The translations under genes were made by a program, and so were the position numbers. Positions 32,337 to 41,773 of a stretch of DNA of 64,000 nucleotides are shown here, in pieces. The DNA comes from Gallionella sp. Its GTDB lineage: Bacteria > Pseudomonadota > Gammaproteobacteria > Burkholderiales > Gallionellaceae. Within the stretch, counting starts at the first letter, position 1; each line of letters opens with the position of its first letter. Where the stretch lies: assembly GCA_023229845.1 (NCBI GenBank), contig JALNYK010000011.1, forward strand, positions 25,519 through 89,518, given 5' to 3'. The notes beneath the pieces are model-generated. The model saw nothing but the letters and a program-made list of their open reading frames with translations, ran no database searches and was not told the origin of the DNA.

Positions 32337-32380
32337 TTTCTATTTCTCCTGTTGATTAAAGTAAAGTTGATGAAACCGAA

Positions 32381-33286
32381 TTAATGATGTTCTTGATGAG
32401 CCATATCCAGATAGACCACGGTCAGCGTCATGAAGATGAACGCCTGCAGCGTGACAATCAGAATATGGAAGATCGCCCAGCCCAGCGACAGCAGAATCTG
32501 CGAACCAAACAAGGTCACGCCGCTCATCGTGAAGCCCGCCCAGGCACCGCCCATCAGCGCGATCAGAATGAAGATCATTTCGCCGGCATACATGTTGCCG
32601 AACAGACGCAGTGCGAGCGAAATCGGTTTAGCGATCAGGTTGACGCCTTCCAGCAGGAAGTTGACCGGCATGCCCCACTTGCCGAATGGCTGCAATGTCA
32701 GCTCGCCCATGAAGCCGCCCAGACCCTTCATCTTCACGCTGTAGTACAGCACGAGCGCGAACACGCCGATGGCCATGCCGAAGGTCGCATTAGGATCGGT
32801 GGAAGGAACGACCTTGAAGAACGGGACGCCCATCATAGCCATCAAACCCGGAACCCAGTCGATAGGGATCAAGTCCATCAGGTTCATCGAGAACACCCAG
32901 AAGAAGATCGTCAGCGCCAATGGGCCGATCATCGCATTCTTGCCGGAGAAGGAACCGCGCACGCTGTTGTCGATGAATTCCAGCGCCCACTCGCAGAAGT
33001 TCTGCAGGCAGTTCGGCACGCCGGCCGAAGCAGTCTTGCCCGCGCGGTAGAACATGAACATGAACACCGCGCCCAGCAGCAGCGACATGATGAGGGTATC
33101 GAGATTCAACGCCCAGAACCCCATTGCCTTGGCTTCTTCGGCACTGTGAGCAACACCCCAGGTGCCGTCAGGCAATTGACCATAGGTCAGGTTCTGCAAG
33201 TGGTGCTTGATATATTCCGCTGATGTATGCGCCGCCTCGTGCGCAGCTCCCGCGACTTCTGCTGCTCCTGCCATTTCACTGGACAT
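32381..33286 (-). CDS. atpB: ATP synthase Fo subunit a
   Basis: The 301-residue membrane protein has several helices and the key Arg helix PISLALRLFGNMYAGEMIFI, which faces the c ring. The N-terminal tail (about 30 residues, Ala/Glu/His rich: EMAGAAEVAGAAHEAAHTSA) is longer than in E. coli. It is followed by atpE after 44 bases. Confidence 0.98.
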   Translation of the reverse strand: MSSEMAGAAEVAGAAHEAAHTSAEYIKHHLQNLTYGQLPDGTWGVAHSAEEAKAMGFWALNLDTLIMSLLLGAVFMFMFYRAGKTASAGVPNCLQNFCEWALEFIDNSVRGSFSGKNAMIGPLALTIFFWVFSMNLMDLIPIDWVPGLMAMMGVPFFKVVPSTDPNATFGMAIGVFALVLYYSVKMKGLGGFMGELTLQPFGKWGMPVNFLLEGVNLIAKPISLALRLFGNMYAGEMIFILIALMGGAWAGFTMSGVTLFGSQILLSLGWAIFHILIVTLQAFIFMTLTVVYLDMAHQEHH

Positions 33287-33298
33287 TTTCCGCCACCT

Positions 33299-33766
33299 TC
33301 AGTTTTTCAATCTCAACAACAACAACCGTGCCGACAATAGCACCGCCTGTCCCAATACAAATCCGCCCAATACCGCCAGCGGCATCAACTTCAGCACTGC
33401 CAAACATAAAGCCAGCAGCGCCACAACCACCAAAAACCTTTCGGCGGTGTAAAAATACATAAGCCGTAACTGAAGATGTGCATCATGGGCAGAGACCGAG
33501 GCCGCTCTGGACATACGCCAGGCCAGCAACGCTCCGTTGATAACCGAGACTACCCCCCCACTCAACACCGCTATCGCAAATTGCGGCGTCTTTTCTATGC
33601 CGTATGTCGCACCTGCAACAACCAGAACAACAGCCAGTTGCCAACCTACTACCGTGCGTGCTAATCGTTTTTCTTTTACTTCGGCATCGAAAAGCGCGCG
33701 GATGATAGCGGCGTTTTTCAGGGGTGTCAAACTTTGTTGCGAAGTATCGCCCTCATCCTTGCTCAA
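33299..33766 (-). CDS. atpI: ATP synthase subunit I (AtpI)
   Basis: The 155-residue protein has four hydrophobic helices (TVVGWQLAVVLVVAGATYGI; AIAVLSGGVVSVINGALLAW; ERFLVVVALLALCLAVL; LGGFVLGQAVLLSARLLLLR), matching the AtpI/Fo chaperone-like family that helps c-ring assembly. The start is a TTG at 33766, five bases upstream of nothing but the parB stop, with GAAGG in the parB end as a possible ribosome site. First gene of the atp operon. Confidence 0.9.
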   Translation of the reverse strand: MSKDEGDTSQQSLTPLKNAAIIRALFDAEVKEKRLARTVVGWQLAVVLVVAGATYGIEKTPQFAIAVLSGGVVSVINGALLAWRMSRAASVSAHDAHLQLRLMYFYTAERFLVVVALLALCLAVLKLMPLAVLGGFVLGQAVLLSARLLLLRLKN

Positions 33767-33770
33767 CTTA

Positions 33771-34628
33771 TCAGGCCTTCTTGAGCTTGTTCAGCAGGTC
33801 ATCCAGTTGGTCGTGGTCCATATATTCGATGACCAGCTTTCCTTTACCCTTGCTGCCGGATTTGATTTCGACGCGGGCGCCCAGATAGGCGCTCATCTCT
33901 TCCTGCAGGCGCTCGGTATCTCTATTTATATTGATGGCCTTCTTCTGCTGAGCTTTGTCCGGTTGTTGGCCATGAATTTGCACCAGCTTTTCCGCTTCGC
34001 GCACGGATAATCCATCTATCACGATTTTGTTGGCCAGCATGATCTGATCACTGCCTTCCAGCGACAGCAACGCGCGGGCATGGCCCATGTCCAGCTTGTT
34101 CTCCATCAGCATGCTCTGCACGGGCTGCGGCAACTTGAGCAGGCGCAGCAGATTGCTGGCTGCGCTGCGCGAGCGTCCGACCGCGTCTGCGGCCAGTTGA
34201 TGCGTCATCTTGAATTCGTCGATCAGGCGCTGGATACCTACCGCCTCTTCCAGCGGATTCAGGTTCTCGCGCTGAATATTTTCGATCAGCGCCATCGCCA
34301 GCGCGGCATTGTCCGGCACGCTGCGCACCAGCACCGGCACATGGGTCAGTCCGGCGCGCTGCGCCGCACGCCAGCGTCGTTCGCCGGCGATGATCTCGTA
34401 GCTGCTGTCTTCCAGCTGGCGCACCAGGATAGGCTGCATCACGCCCTGCGACTTGATCGATGAGGCTAGGTCGTTCAGCGAGTCCTCGTCCATATGCGTG
34501 CGCGGCTGGTATTTACCCGGTTTGAGCATGCTGACGTTCAGGTCGCGCAACACATCGTCCTTTTCGCTCTTGCCGCCGGACAGCAATGCATCCAGCCCGC
34601 GCCCCAAGCCCTTGTGTGGTTTTGCCAT
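33771..34628 (-). CDS. parB: Chromosome partitioning protein ParB
   Basis: The 285-residue protein has the N-terminal CTPase/ParB domain (KYQPRTHMDEDSLNDLASSI; YEIIAGERRWRAAQRAGLTH), the partner box RENLNPLEEA, a helix-turn-helix (TADAVGRSRSAASNLLRLL-like region) and a C-terminal dimer region. It binds parS and loads as a clamp to organise the origin. Matching parS sites lie at 38008 and 44542 in this window. It is co-directional with parA, 18 bases downstream of it. Confidence 0.97.
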   Translation of the reverse strand: MAKPHKGLGRGLDALLSGGKSEKDDVLRDLNVSMLKPGKYQPRTHMDEDSLNDLASSIKSQGVMQPILVRQLEDSSYEIIAGERRWRAAQRAGLTHVPVLVRSVPDNAALAMALIENIQRENLNPLEEAVGIQRLIDEFKMTHQLAADAVGRSRSAASNLLRLLKLPQPVQSMLMENKLDMGHARALLSLEGSDQIMLANKIVIDGLSVREAEKLVQIHGQQPDKAQQKKAININRDTERLQEEMSAYLGARVEIKSGSKGKGKLVIEYMDHDQLDDLLNKLKKA

Positions 34629-34646
34629 GTCGATATTCCCTTAAGA

Positions 34647-35420
34647 CTATGCGGCCTGCGCCGCGTTGTTCAACAGTTCCCCGGCCAGCGCCAGGTATGC
34701 CTGCGTCCCCTTGGACGATTTGTCGTAATGCAGCGCAGGCATGCCATAACTGGGCGCCTCGGCCAGCCGCACGTTGCGTGGAATCACGGTACGGTACAGC
34801 TTGCTGCCGAAGTGTTCCTGCAACTGGTCCGAGACCTGTTGCGCCAGCGTGTTGCGCGGATCGAACATCGTGCGCAGCAGGCCCTCGATCTCCAGATCCG
34901 GATTCAGGTTGGCGCGCACCTTGCGGATCGTGTTCACCAGATCGCTCAGGCCCTCCAGCGCGTAGTACTCGCATTGCATCGGTATCATCACCGACTTGGC
35001 CGCGCACAGGCCGTTCAGTGTGAGCAGGTTCAATGCCGGGGGACAGTCGATTAATATATAGTCGTATTCCGCCGCGACGACCTGCAACGCATCGCGCAGC
35101 CGCGTCTCGCGGTGCGCAACATCGACCAGCTCGATCTCCGCGCCGGCCAAGTCGCGATTCGCGGCCAGCATGTCGTATTTGCCGGCATCCGAATGGACCC
35201 GCGCCTCGGCGACCGTCTTGCTGCCCAGCAGCACATCGTAAACGCTCCCCAGAAGATCGCGCTTATCGATGCCGCTGCCCATGGTCGCGTTGCCCTGCGG
35301 ATCGAGATCGACCAGCAGCACTCGCTGTTTGGCAGCGGCCAGACTGGCGGCCAAGTTCACCGTGGTCGTGGTCTTGCCCACCCCGCCCTTCTGGTTGGTT
35401 ATCGCTAGTATCTTCGTCAT
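34647..35420 (-). CDS. parA: Chromosome partitioning ATPase ParA (Soj)
   Basis: The 257-residue protein starts MTKILAITNQKGGVGKTTTT and has LLVDLDPQGNATMGSGID and YILIDCPPALNLLTLNGLCA, the ParA Walker set. Start 35420 overlaps the rsmG stop (35417) by 4 bases, so parA is translationally coupled to rsmG. A longer frame to 35849 only reads rsmG out of frame and is rejected. With ParB it segregates the origin region. Confidence 0.98.
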   Translation of the reverse strand: MTKILAITNQKGGVGKTTTTVNLAASLAAAKQRVLLVDLDPQGNATMGSGIDKRDLLGSVYDVLLGSKTVAEARVHSDAGKYDMLAANRDLAGAEIELVDVAHRETRLRDALQVVAAEYDYILIDCPPALNLLTLNGLCAAKSVMIPMQCEYYALEGLSDLVNTIRKVRANLNPDLEIEGLLRTMFDPRNTLAQQVSDQLQEHFGSKLYRTVIPRNVRLAEAPSYGMPALHYDKSSKGTQAYLALAGELLNNAAQAA

Positions 35421-36046
35421 GTCGCTACGCTCCCTGTTGCAATCACCAGACTGCGTGCCGCCTGTAACCCCGGCACCTGTAACGGAATGACGCGCTCCAC
35501 GCGACACCATTCCGGCACTCCCGCCAACTCCTGCTCCGGCGCGCCCTTCATCGCCGCCCAGCGGCCGCCTTCGGCCATCAGGTGACGCGTGACTCGCAGG
35601 AAATCGCCCAGCTCGGTAAATGCCCGCGAAACGATTCCGTCGAACAGCTCCTGCGGCTGCCACTCTTCCACGCGCACGCAGTGGACACTCGCATTCTTTA
35701 ACCCCAACTCGATGATCGCCTGCTGCACGAAACCGGTCTTCTTGCTGTTGCTGTCCAGCATCACCACCTGCCAGTCCGGACGGGCGATCGCCATCACCAC
35801 GCCGGGCAGGCCTGCACCGCAGCCGACATCCAGCCACCGCCCCGGCCACAAATGCGGCAATATAGCGAGGCTGTCGAGCAAGTGATTGCTCACCATCTGC
35901 TGCGGGTCGCGGATCGCGGTCAGGTTATAGACCCTGTTCCATTTGTCCAGCAGCGCCAAATACGCCAGCAGCTTGTCCTGCGCCCCGGCATCCAGCGCAA
36001 TCCCCAATTGCGCGATACCGCGCTGTAGTTTTTCGCTATTGTTCAC
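35417..36046 (-). CDS. rsmG: 16S rRNA (guanine(527)-N7)-methyltransferase
   Basis: The 209-residue protein has the GidB/RsmG motifs YNLTAIRDPQQMVSNHLLDS, LDVGCGAGLPGVVMAIARPD and the later FDGIVSRAFTELGDFLRV. It methylates G527 of 16S rRNA; loss gives low-level streptomycin resistance in other bacteria. The start codon is GTG at 36046, overlapping the mnmG stop by 4 bases (GTGA). Confidence 0.97.
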   Translation of the reverse strand: MNNSEKLQRGIAQLGIALDAGAQDKLLAYLALLDKWNRVYNLTAIRDPQQMVSNHLLDSLAILPHLWPGRWLDVGCGAGLPGVVMAIARPDWQVVMLDSNSKKTGFVQQAIIELGLKNASVHCVRVEEWQPQELFDGIVSRAFTELGDFLRVTRHLMAEGGRWAAMKGAPEQELAGVPEWCRVERVIPLQVPGLQAARSLVIATGSVAT

Positions 36047-37944
36047 GCGTGCTTCTTGTTTTGTTGTCCATCGCGAAAACCGCGCTTCAGATGCACCAGC
36101 AGCAGCGAGATCGCCGCCGGGGTGATTCCTGAAATGCGGGCAGCCTGGCCGACGGTCTCCGGCTTATGCTGATTGAGCTTCTGCTGCACCTCGATCGAGA
36201 GTCCGTGGACCTCACGATAGTCCAGAGTATCCGGCAACGTCAGGACCTCATATTGTTCGTTGCGCTCGATCTCGTCGCGCTGTCGCTCGATATAACCTTG
36301 GTATTTTGCCTGAATTTCCACCTGCTCCATGACTTTATCGTCCGTCACGCCCTCGCCCGCTCCGGGCAGGCTCATCAGGCCGGCATAATCGACGTTCGGG
36401 CGGCGCAACAATTCATATAGCGAATATTCGCGCTCGATAGGCTGGCCCAACACTCGTGTCGCATCCTCTGCGGGCAGCATGCGCGGATTGACCCAGGAGC
36501 CGCGCAGCCGCTCCTGTTCGCGCGCGATCGCCTCGCGTTTCTGTTCGAACGCCTGCCAGCGAACGTCGTCGACGATGCCCAGCTTGCGACCGATCTCGGT
36601 CAGGCGCAAGTCGGCATTGTCCTCGCGCAATTGCAGACGGTATTCGGCACGACTGGTAAACATGCGGTACGGCTCGGAAGCACCTGAAGTAATCAGGTCA
36701 TCCACCATCACACCCAGATAGGCTTCGTCGCGGCGCGGACACCAGGCTTCCTGTTCGCGCGCCTGCAGCGCTGCGTTGACGCCGGCCAGCAACCCCTGCG
36801 CTGCGGCCTCTTCGTAACCGGTGGTGCCGTTGATCTGCCCGGCGAAGAACAGACCTTGTATCGTCTTGGTTTCCAAAGAACTTTTCAGCCCGCGCGGATC
36901 GAAATAATCGTATTCGATCGCGTAGCCGGGACGCAGGATATGGGCGCTCTCCAAGCCCTTGATCGAGCGCACCAGTTCCAGCTGCACGTCGAACGGCAGG
37001 CTGGTGGAAATCCCGTTCGGGTAGATTTCGTGCGTGGTCAGCCCTTCCGGCTCCAGAAATATTTGGTGCGAGGCCTTGTCGGCGAAGCGCGTAATTTTAT
37101 CCTCGATGGATGGGCAATAACGCGGCCCCACTCCTTCGATCACGCCGGTGAACAGCGGCGAACGATCCAGCCCGCCGCGAATGATGTCGTGGGTGCGCTG
37201 ATTGGTCTCGGTGATCCAGCAAGGCAGCTGTTTCGGATGCTGCGCGGCGTTGCCCATGAACGAGAACACCGGCACCGGGTCGTCGCCCGGCTGTTCATGC
37301 ATCACCGAATAATCGATGGTGCGGCCGTCGATGCGCGGAGGCGTGCCGGTCTTCAGCCGGCCGACCGGCAGCTTCAATTCTCGCAAACGATGCGCCAGAC
37401 TGATGGACGGCGGATCGCCCGCGCGTCCGGCCGGGTAGTTAGCCTGCCCGACATGGATCAGCCCGGACAGGAACGTGCCTGCGGTCAGCACCACGGTCTT
37501 CGCGCTGAAGCGCAGGCCCAGCTGGGTGACTACGCCGCACGCGCGATCGTTCTCGACCAGCAGATCGTCCACCGCCTGCTGGAACAACCACAGATTCTGT
37601 TGGTTTTCCAACCGGGAGCGGATCGCCTGTTTATAGAGGATACGGTCGGCCTGCGCGCGCGTCGCCCGTACCGCGGGCCCCTTGCTGGAATTCAGGATGC
37701 GGAACTGGATGCCGCCCTCATCGGTCGCGGCAGCCATCGCGCCACCCAGCGCGTCGACTTCCTTGACCAGATGGCCCTTGCCGATGCCGCCGATGGATGG
37801 GTTGCAGGACATCTGCCCCAGCGTCTCGATATTGTGGCTGAGCAGCAACGTCCGGCAGCCCGTGCGTGCGCTGGCCAGCGCAGCCTCGGTACCGGCATGC
37901 CCTCCGCCCACCACGATCACATCGAATGCATCCGGAAATTTCAT
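36043..37944 (-). CDS. mnmG: tRNA uridine-5-carboxymethylaminomethyl modification enzyme MnmG
   Basis: The 633-residue protein has the FAD-binding GGGHAGTEAALASARTG near the N terminus, CNPSIGGIGKGHLVKEVDAL, and SRAEYRLQLREDNADLRLTE. With MnmE it makes cmnm5/mnm5 modification of wobble uridine. ATG 37944 begins MKFPDAFDVIVVGGGHAGTE; an upstream in-frame extension is not family-like. The parS site lies 64 bases upstream, between mnmG and mnmE. Confidence 0.98.
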   Translation of the reverse strand: MKFPDAFDVIVVGGGHAGTEAALASARTGCRTLLLSHNIETLGQMSCNPSIGGIGKGHLVKEVDALGGAMAAATDEGGIQFRILNSSKGPAVRATRAQADRILYKQAIRSRLENQQNLWLFQQAVDDLLVENDRACGVVTQLGLRFSAKTVVLTAGTFLSGLIHVGQANYPAGRAGDPPSISLAHRLRELKLPVGRLKTGTPPRIDGRTIDYSVMHEQPGDDPVPVFSFMGNAAQHPKQLPCWITETNQRTHDIIRGGLDRSPLFTGVIEGVGPRYCPSIEDKITRFADKASHQIFLEPEGLTTHEIYPNGISTSLPFDVQLELVRSIKGLESAHILRPGYAIEYDYFDPRGLKSSLETKTIQGLFFAGQINGTTGYEEAAAQGLLAGVNAALQAREQEAWCPRRDEAYLGVMVDDLITSGASEPYRMFTSRAEYRLQLREDNADLRLTEIGRKLGIVDDVRWQAFEQKREAIAREQERLRGSWVNPRMLPAEDATRVLGQPIEREYSLYELLRRPNVDYAGLMSLPGAGEGVTDDKVMEQVEIQAKYQGYIERQRDEIERNEQYEVLTLPDTLDYREVHGLSIEVQQKLNQHKPETVGQAARISGITPAAISLLLVHLKRGFRDGQQNKKHA

Positions 37945-38007
37945 CGCGCCGCCATTTTGAAAAGGACGCGCATCATACCTCAGCACGCTTGCAAAACCCA
38001 AGCGAGA

Positions 38008-38023
38008 TGTTTCACGTGAAACA
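38008..38023. promoter_or_regulatory. parS site 1
   Basis: TGTTTCACGTGAAACA is the perfect 16-base consensus palindrome bound by chromosomal ParB. It lies between mnmG and mnmE, about 3.8 kb to the left of dnaA. Confidence 0.97.
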
Positions 38024-38028
38024 ATTCG

Positions 38029-39372
38029 TTATTTGCCGATGCAGAAGCGGGAGAAGATTTCGCCGAGCAGATCGTCAGGGGTGAACTCGCCGGTGATTTC
38101 GTTCAGCGCATGCTGCGCCAGTCGCAACTCCTCGGCGAACAGCTCTGCATGGACTATCACTCCTGCTGCCTGTTGCAGGTGGGTCTGCGCGAGGTTCAAT
38201 GCCCGCAGGTGGCGCTCACGCGCCATGAACGCGCCGCTCTCCTGGTCGCGCCAACCCACCGCGTCGAGCAGTTGCTGGCGCAGAGCCTCAATCCCCTCGC
38301 CGGTTCTGGCCGAAATGCGGACATGGGACATGTCCTCGGGCACATTGGCAGCCACGCCATCCAGCAGATCGGCCTTGTTCAGCACCAGCAGCCGCGGAAT
38401 GTCCGCCGGCAGTCCGGCGAGAATGACCTCGTCCTGAGCTGTGATGCCCTTGGCGGCATCCAGCAACAACAGGATCAAGTCTGCGCGATGCAGCGTCTGG
38501 TGCGTGCGCGCGATGCCCATGTTCTCGACAATATCCTCGGACTCGCGCAACCCCGCGGTATCCATGATATGCAGCGGGACACCGCGGATCTGGATCGCTT
38601 GGCGAATGACGTCGCGAGTAGTGCCCGGCACGTCGCTGACCAAAGCCACCTCCTCGCCGGACAGCCGGTTCAGCAGGCTGGACTTGCCGACGTTGGGCTG
38701 CCCGGCGATCACCACATGCGCGCCCTCGCGCAGCAGACAGCCCTGTTTCGCGGTGCCCAGTGTCTGCTGCAGGCGCGCCATCAGGTCGCCGAGTTGTGCG
38801 TCGCGTTGTGCAACATCTACCGCGTCGACCTCTTCCTCGGGGAAATCCAGCATCGCCTCGACCAGCATGCGCAGCCTGATCAACTCGTCGACCAGGCTGC
38901 GCACCTCGGCAGAAAATTCGCCGCGCAACGAACGCATCGCGCTGCGCGCTGCTTCCGTCGTATTGGCATCGATCAGGTCGGCGACGCTTTCCGCCTGAGC
39001 GAGATCGAGCTTGTCGTTAAGGAAGGCGCGGCGGGTGAACTCGCCAGGCTGGGCCAGCCGCGCACCCAGATCGAGACAGCGCTGCAACAGCATTTGCATG
39101 ACGGCGGGGCCGCCGTGGCCCTGGAGTTCGAGCACGTCTTCTCCGGTGAACGAATGCGGCGCCGGAAAAAACAAGGCGATACCCTGATCGAGGGTATCGC
39201 CTTGTTCATCGATAAAATCGCAGTAAGTTGCGTGCCGTGCGGCCGGGAGCTTGCCCAGAATACCCGCCGCCAAAGCATCCAGTCCCTGCCCGGATATCCG
39301 CACCACCCCTACTCCACCGCGACCCTGCGCGGTGGCGATGGCGGCGATGGTATCAGCGCTTTGCGGCAGCAA
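38029..39372 (-). CDS. mnmE: tRNA modification GTPase MnmE
   Basis: The 447-residue protein has the N-terminal folate-binding part (IATAQGRGGVGVVRISG), the G domain with GQPNVGKSSLLNRL, DVPGTTRD, DTAGLRESED and NKAD, and ends in FSRFCIGK with the essential CxGK Cys. Partner of MnmG. No ATG fits; TTG at 39372 is the likely start, inside the end of yidC (20-base overlap), so the exact first residue is uncertain. Confidence 0.96.
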   Translation of the reverse strand: MLPQSADTIAAIATAQGRGGVGVVRISGQGLDALAAGILGKLPAARHATYCDFIDEQGDTLDQGIALFFPAPHSFTGEDVLELQGHGGPAVMQMLLQRCLDLGARLAQPGEFTRRAFLNDKLDLAQAESVADLIDANTTEAARSAMRSLRGEFSAEVRSLVDELIRLRMLVEAMLDFPEEEVDAVDVAQRDAQLGDLMARLQQTLGTAKQGCLLREGAHVVIAGQPNVGKSSLLNRLSGEEVALVSDVPGTTRDVIRQAIQIRGVPLHIMDTAGLRESEDIVENMGIARTHQTLHRADLILLLLDAAKGITAQDEVILAGLPADIPRLLVLNKADLLDGVAANVPEDMSHVRISARTGEGIEALRQQLLDAVGWRDQESGAFMARERHLRALNLAQTHLQQAAGVIVHAELFAEELRLAQHALNEITGEFTPDDLLGEIFSRFCIGK

Positions 39373-40987
39373 CCTTGGTCTCGCCCTCTGCGGCGCGGGT
39401 GATGTACCACTGCTGACCGATGGACAACAGATTGTTCACGATCGAGTACAACACCAGGCCGGCCGGGAAGAAGAAGAACACCACACTGAACGCGATCGGC
39501 ATGATCTGCATAATCTTGGCCTGCATCGGATCGAGCGGCGTCGGATTGAGGCGCATCTGCACGACCATGCTGATGCCCATGATCAGCGGCAGAACATAGT
39601 ACGGGTCGGCAACCGACAGATCGGTGATCCAGCCGAAGAACGGCGCATAGCGCATCTCGACGCTGGCCAGAATCGACCAGAACAGCGCGATGAACACCGG
39701 AATCTGGATCAGCACCGGCAAACAGCCGCCCAGCGGGTTGATCTTTTCGGTCTTGTACAAATCCATCATCGCGCGGTTCAACTGCTCGCGGTCGCCGGCG
39801 TATTGTTCCTTGATCTTCTCCAGCTTGGGCGTGACCAGACGCATCTTCGCCATCGAACGATAGCTCGCCGCCGACAGCGGAAAGAACAGCAGTTTGATCG
39901 CGATCGTCAGCAGGATGATCGCGATGCCCCAGTTGCCGGTCCAGTCGTAGAACAGCGACATCACCCAGAACAGCGGCGCGGCGATGATGGTCAACCAGCC
40001 GTAATCCACTGTCAGACCGAGTCCGGGTGCGATCTCGTCGAGGTCGGACTTTGCCGGGCCCGCATAAAGCCTAGTTGCGATAACGGCTTTCTGGCCGGGC
40101 TGGACGACGGTCTCCGGCAGCACCATCCCTGCGGAATACATGTCGCCGTCGAGCTTGCGCGTGAAATATTCGCGGCCGGTCTTCCCTTCCGGCAGCCAGG
40201 CTGCGACGAAATAATGCTGCAGCATGCCCACCCAGCCATCGTCAGCCTGCTTCGGATGTTCGGTCTTGCCCTTCTCGATATCGGCAAATTCCACCTTCTG
40301 GAATTTTTCCTTGTCGGTATAGACCGCCGGGCCGGTGAAGGTCGGCAGGAACATCGTGCTTCCCGCCGGAGGCACGCTGTCGCGCACCAGCTGGAAGTAG
40401 CTGCTAGCCGCAACCGCTTGCTGACCGGCATTCTCCAGCTCGTAGGCCACATCGATCAGGTAGCTGTCCTTGTGGAAGGTGATGACCTTAGTCGCCTGCA
40501 GTGCTGCTGCGCCCTCGGCTTTCAGACGAATTTGAATCTGGTCGGCATTCGCCGCCAGCTCATAACTCTCCTGCTCCGCCACGAAGGAGGTGTTGTGATT
40601 CGGCAAACCGGCGCCGAGCAGACCGCTCTGCGCGACGTAGTTGTGCGTGCCCGCTCCGCGCTGGAACAGCACCAGAGGCTTGGTCTGATCCACTCCGTCC
40701 GGATGCTTCAGCAATGCGAGACGGCTGATGTCGCCGCCAATCGAACTGATCTCCGCTTCGAACAGGTCGGTCTTGACCCGTATCGTCTTGGCTTCAGGAC
40801 GCGCCGCCTGTTGTGCAGGAGCTGCCTGCGCAACTGCCGACGGCAGTCCGCTCTTGGCCTGATCCTTGGCGACAACCGATTCCTGTTGAACGTATTGCTC
40901 CGGATGTTGATAGCGTTGCCATCCATCCCAAACCAGCACCAGCGAAAACGCAAAGATTAAGAACAGGAAAAGTCTTTGTAGGTCCAT
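39353..40987 (-). CDS. yidC: Membrane protein insertase YidC
   Basis: The 544-residue protein has an N-terminal anchor (LFLFLIFAFSLVLVWDGW), the large periplasmic beta domain of the Gram-negative type (about residues 60-335) and five C-terminal helices with RSMAKMRLVTPKLEKIKEQY and PLGGCLPVLIQIPVFIALFW. It inserts and folds inner membrane proteins, including Fo subunits encoded in this window. Normal length. Confidence 0.98.
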   Translation of the reverse strand: MDLQRLFLFLIFAFSLVLVWDGWQRYQHPEQYVQQESVVAKDQAKSGLPSAVAQAAPAQQAARPEAKTIRVKTDLFEAEISSIGGDISRLALLKHPDGVDQTKPLVLFQRGAGTHNYVAQSGLLGAGLPNHNTSFVAEQESYELAANADQIQIRLKAEGAAALQATKVITFHKDSYLIDVAYELENAGQQAVAASSYFQLVRDSVPPAGSTMFLPTFTGPAVYTDKEKFQKVEFADIEKGKTEHPKQADDGWVGMLQHYFVAAWLPEGKTGREYFTRKLDGDMYSAGMVLPETVVQPGQKAVIATRLYAGPAKSDLDEIAPGLGLTVDYGWLTIIAAPLFWVMSLFYDWTGNWGIAIILLTIAIKLLFFPLSAASYRSMAKMRLVTPKLEKIKEQYAGDREQLNRAMMDLYKTEKINPLGGCLPVLIQIPVFIALFWSILASVEMRYAPFFGWITDLSVADPYYVLPLIMGISMVVQMRLNPTPLDPMQAKIMQIMPIAFSVVFFFFPAGLVLYSIVNNLLSIGQQWYITRAAEGETKVAAAKR

Positions 40988-41002
40988 GATCTAGCCTGAA
41001 AT

Positions 41003-41212
41003 TTAAGGAATGGGGTCGTATCCGCCTGGATTCCAGGGATGGCAGCGCAGCAAACGCTTCATGCTCAGCCAGCCGCCTTTAATTACACCGTGTTTAGCCA
41101 ATGCTTCACAGGCATAAGACGAACAGCTGGGAAAAAATCGGCACGAAGGCGGGCTGAAGGGGCTAACCAGATATTGATAGCCGTGTATCAGCTTGATCAA
41201 GATTTTGCGCAT
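41003..41212 (-). CDS. yidD: Membrane protein insertion efficiency factor YidD
   Basis: The 69-residue protein (LIKLIHGYQYLVSPFSPPSC; RFFPSCSSYACEALAKHGV; LLRCHPWNPGGYDPIP) is a complete YidD. It overlaps the rnpA 3' end by 16 bases and precedes yidC by 15 bases, the normal arrangement. Confidence 0.97.
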   Translation of the reverse strand: MRKILIKLIHGYQYLVSPFSPPSCRFFPSCSSYACEALAKHGVIKGGWLSMKRLLRCHPWNPGGYDPIP

Positions 41213-41598
41213 CTGTCTTCTATCCGGCCAAACAGCGTATTCAATTTTTCCGCCCCGGCGCCAGTATCCTGAATAGTGGCGGTTTTAACCAAAACGACCA
41301 AATCCAGTTTTTGCATCTTGATGCCATGCCGCCGAAACGTTTCCCTGACCATTCTTTTGACTCGGTTTCGGTCAACGGCTCTGGGAAACGATCTCTTGCT
41401 TGCAATAATGCCAAGTCTGGCGTTTTCTCCACCGCTCCCGGCGAAGAAAACCTTGAAATATTTATCCCCGACATTATCGCCATGGACAACATGATCAAAC
41501 CGGTCTTTGCGCAGCAACCGGTGAGCTACGGTAAATTTGCTAGTAGCGACTGGCGTATCAGACAGCGAGTTTTGCACGGCCTTTAGCGCGGCGTGCAT
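41197..41598 (-). CDS. rnpA: Ribonuclease P protein component
   Basis: The core (SKFTVAHRLLRKDRFDHVV; ARLGIIASKRSFPRAVDRNR; VKRMVRETFRRHGIKM) is the RNase P protein with its RNR motif. The start is uncertain: ATG 41598 (133 residues, overlapping rpmH by 41 bases) or GTG 41577 (126 residues, overlapping by 20). Either way no start codon is available after the rpmH stop, so the two genes overlap. RNase P matures tRNA 5' ends. Confidence 0.93.
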   Translation of the reverse strand: MHAALKAVQNSLSDTPVATSKFTVAHRLLRKDRFDHVVHGDNVGDKYFKVFFAGSGGENARLGIIASKRSFPRAVDRNRVKRMVRETFRRHGIKMQKLDLVVLVKTATIQDTGAGAEKLNTLFGRIEDRCAKS

Positions 41599-41692
41599 TG
41601 ATAACTGCGCGGCCGCCACGTGTCTTCATGCGTACCAGAAAACCGTGGGTGCGCTTCCTGCGAGTAACGGATGGTTGGTATGTGCGTTTCAT
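41558..41692 (-). CDS. rpmH: 50S ribosomal protein L34
   Basis: A 44-residue frame too short for usual length cut-offs reads MKRTYQPSVTRRKRTHGFLV, RMKTRGGRAVINARRAKGRA, KLAV, which is L34 in full. It lies 157 bases to the left of dnaA on the opposite strand, the standard bacterial layout. GAGGAAG just upstream is the ribosome site. Confidence 0.98.
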   Translation of the reverse strand: MKRTYQPSVTRRKRTHGFLVRMKTRGGRAVINARRAKGRAKLAV

Positions 41693-41773
41693 GTTTTCTT
41701 CCTCGGTAAATCGTAAAGCGCGCTATTACAAAGCCTTAAGCCATAAGTGTCAAGTCTAATTTACTTTTTTGCC

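Noticed and set aside
35421..35849. Upstream extension of parA by about 140 residues
   Set aside because: It reads rsmG in the wrong frame; ParA proteins start at the Met just before the KGGVGKTT segment.
41610..41630. CACGTG in rpmH as a possible third parS
   Set aside because: The flanks (GCCGCCACGTGTCTTC) do not fit TGTTNCACGTGNAACA.
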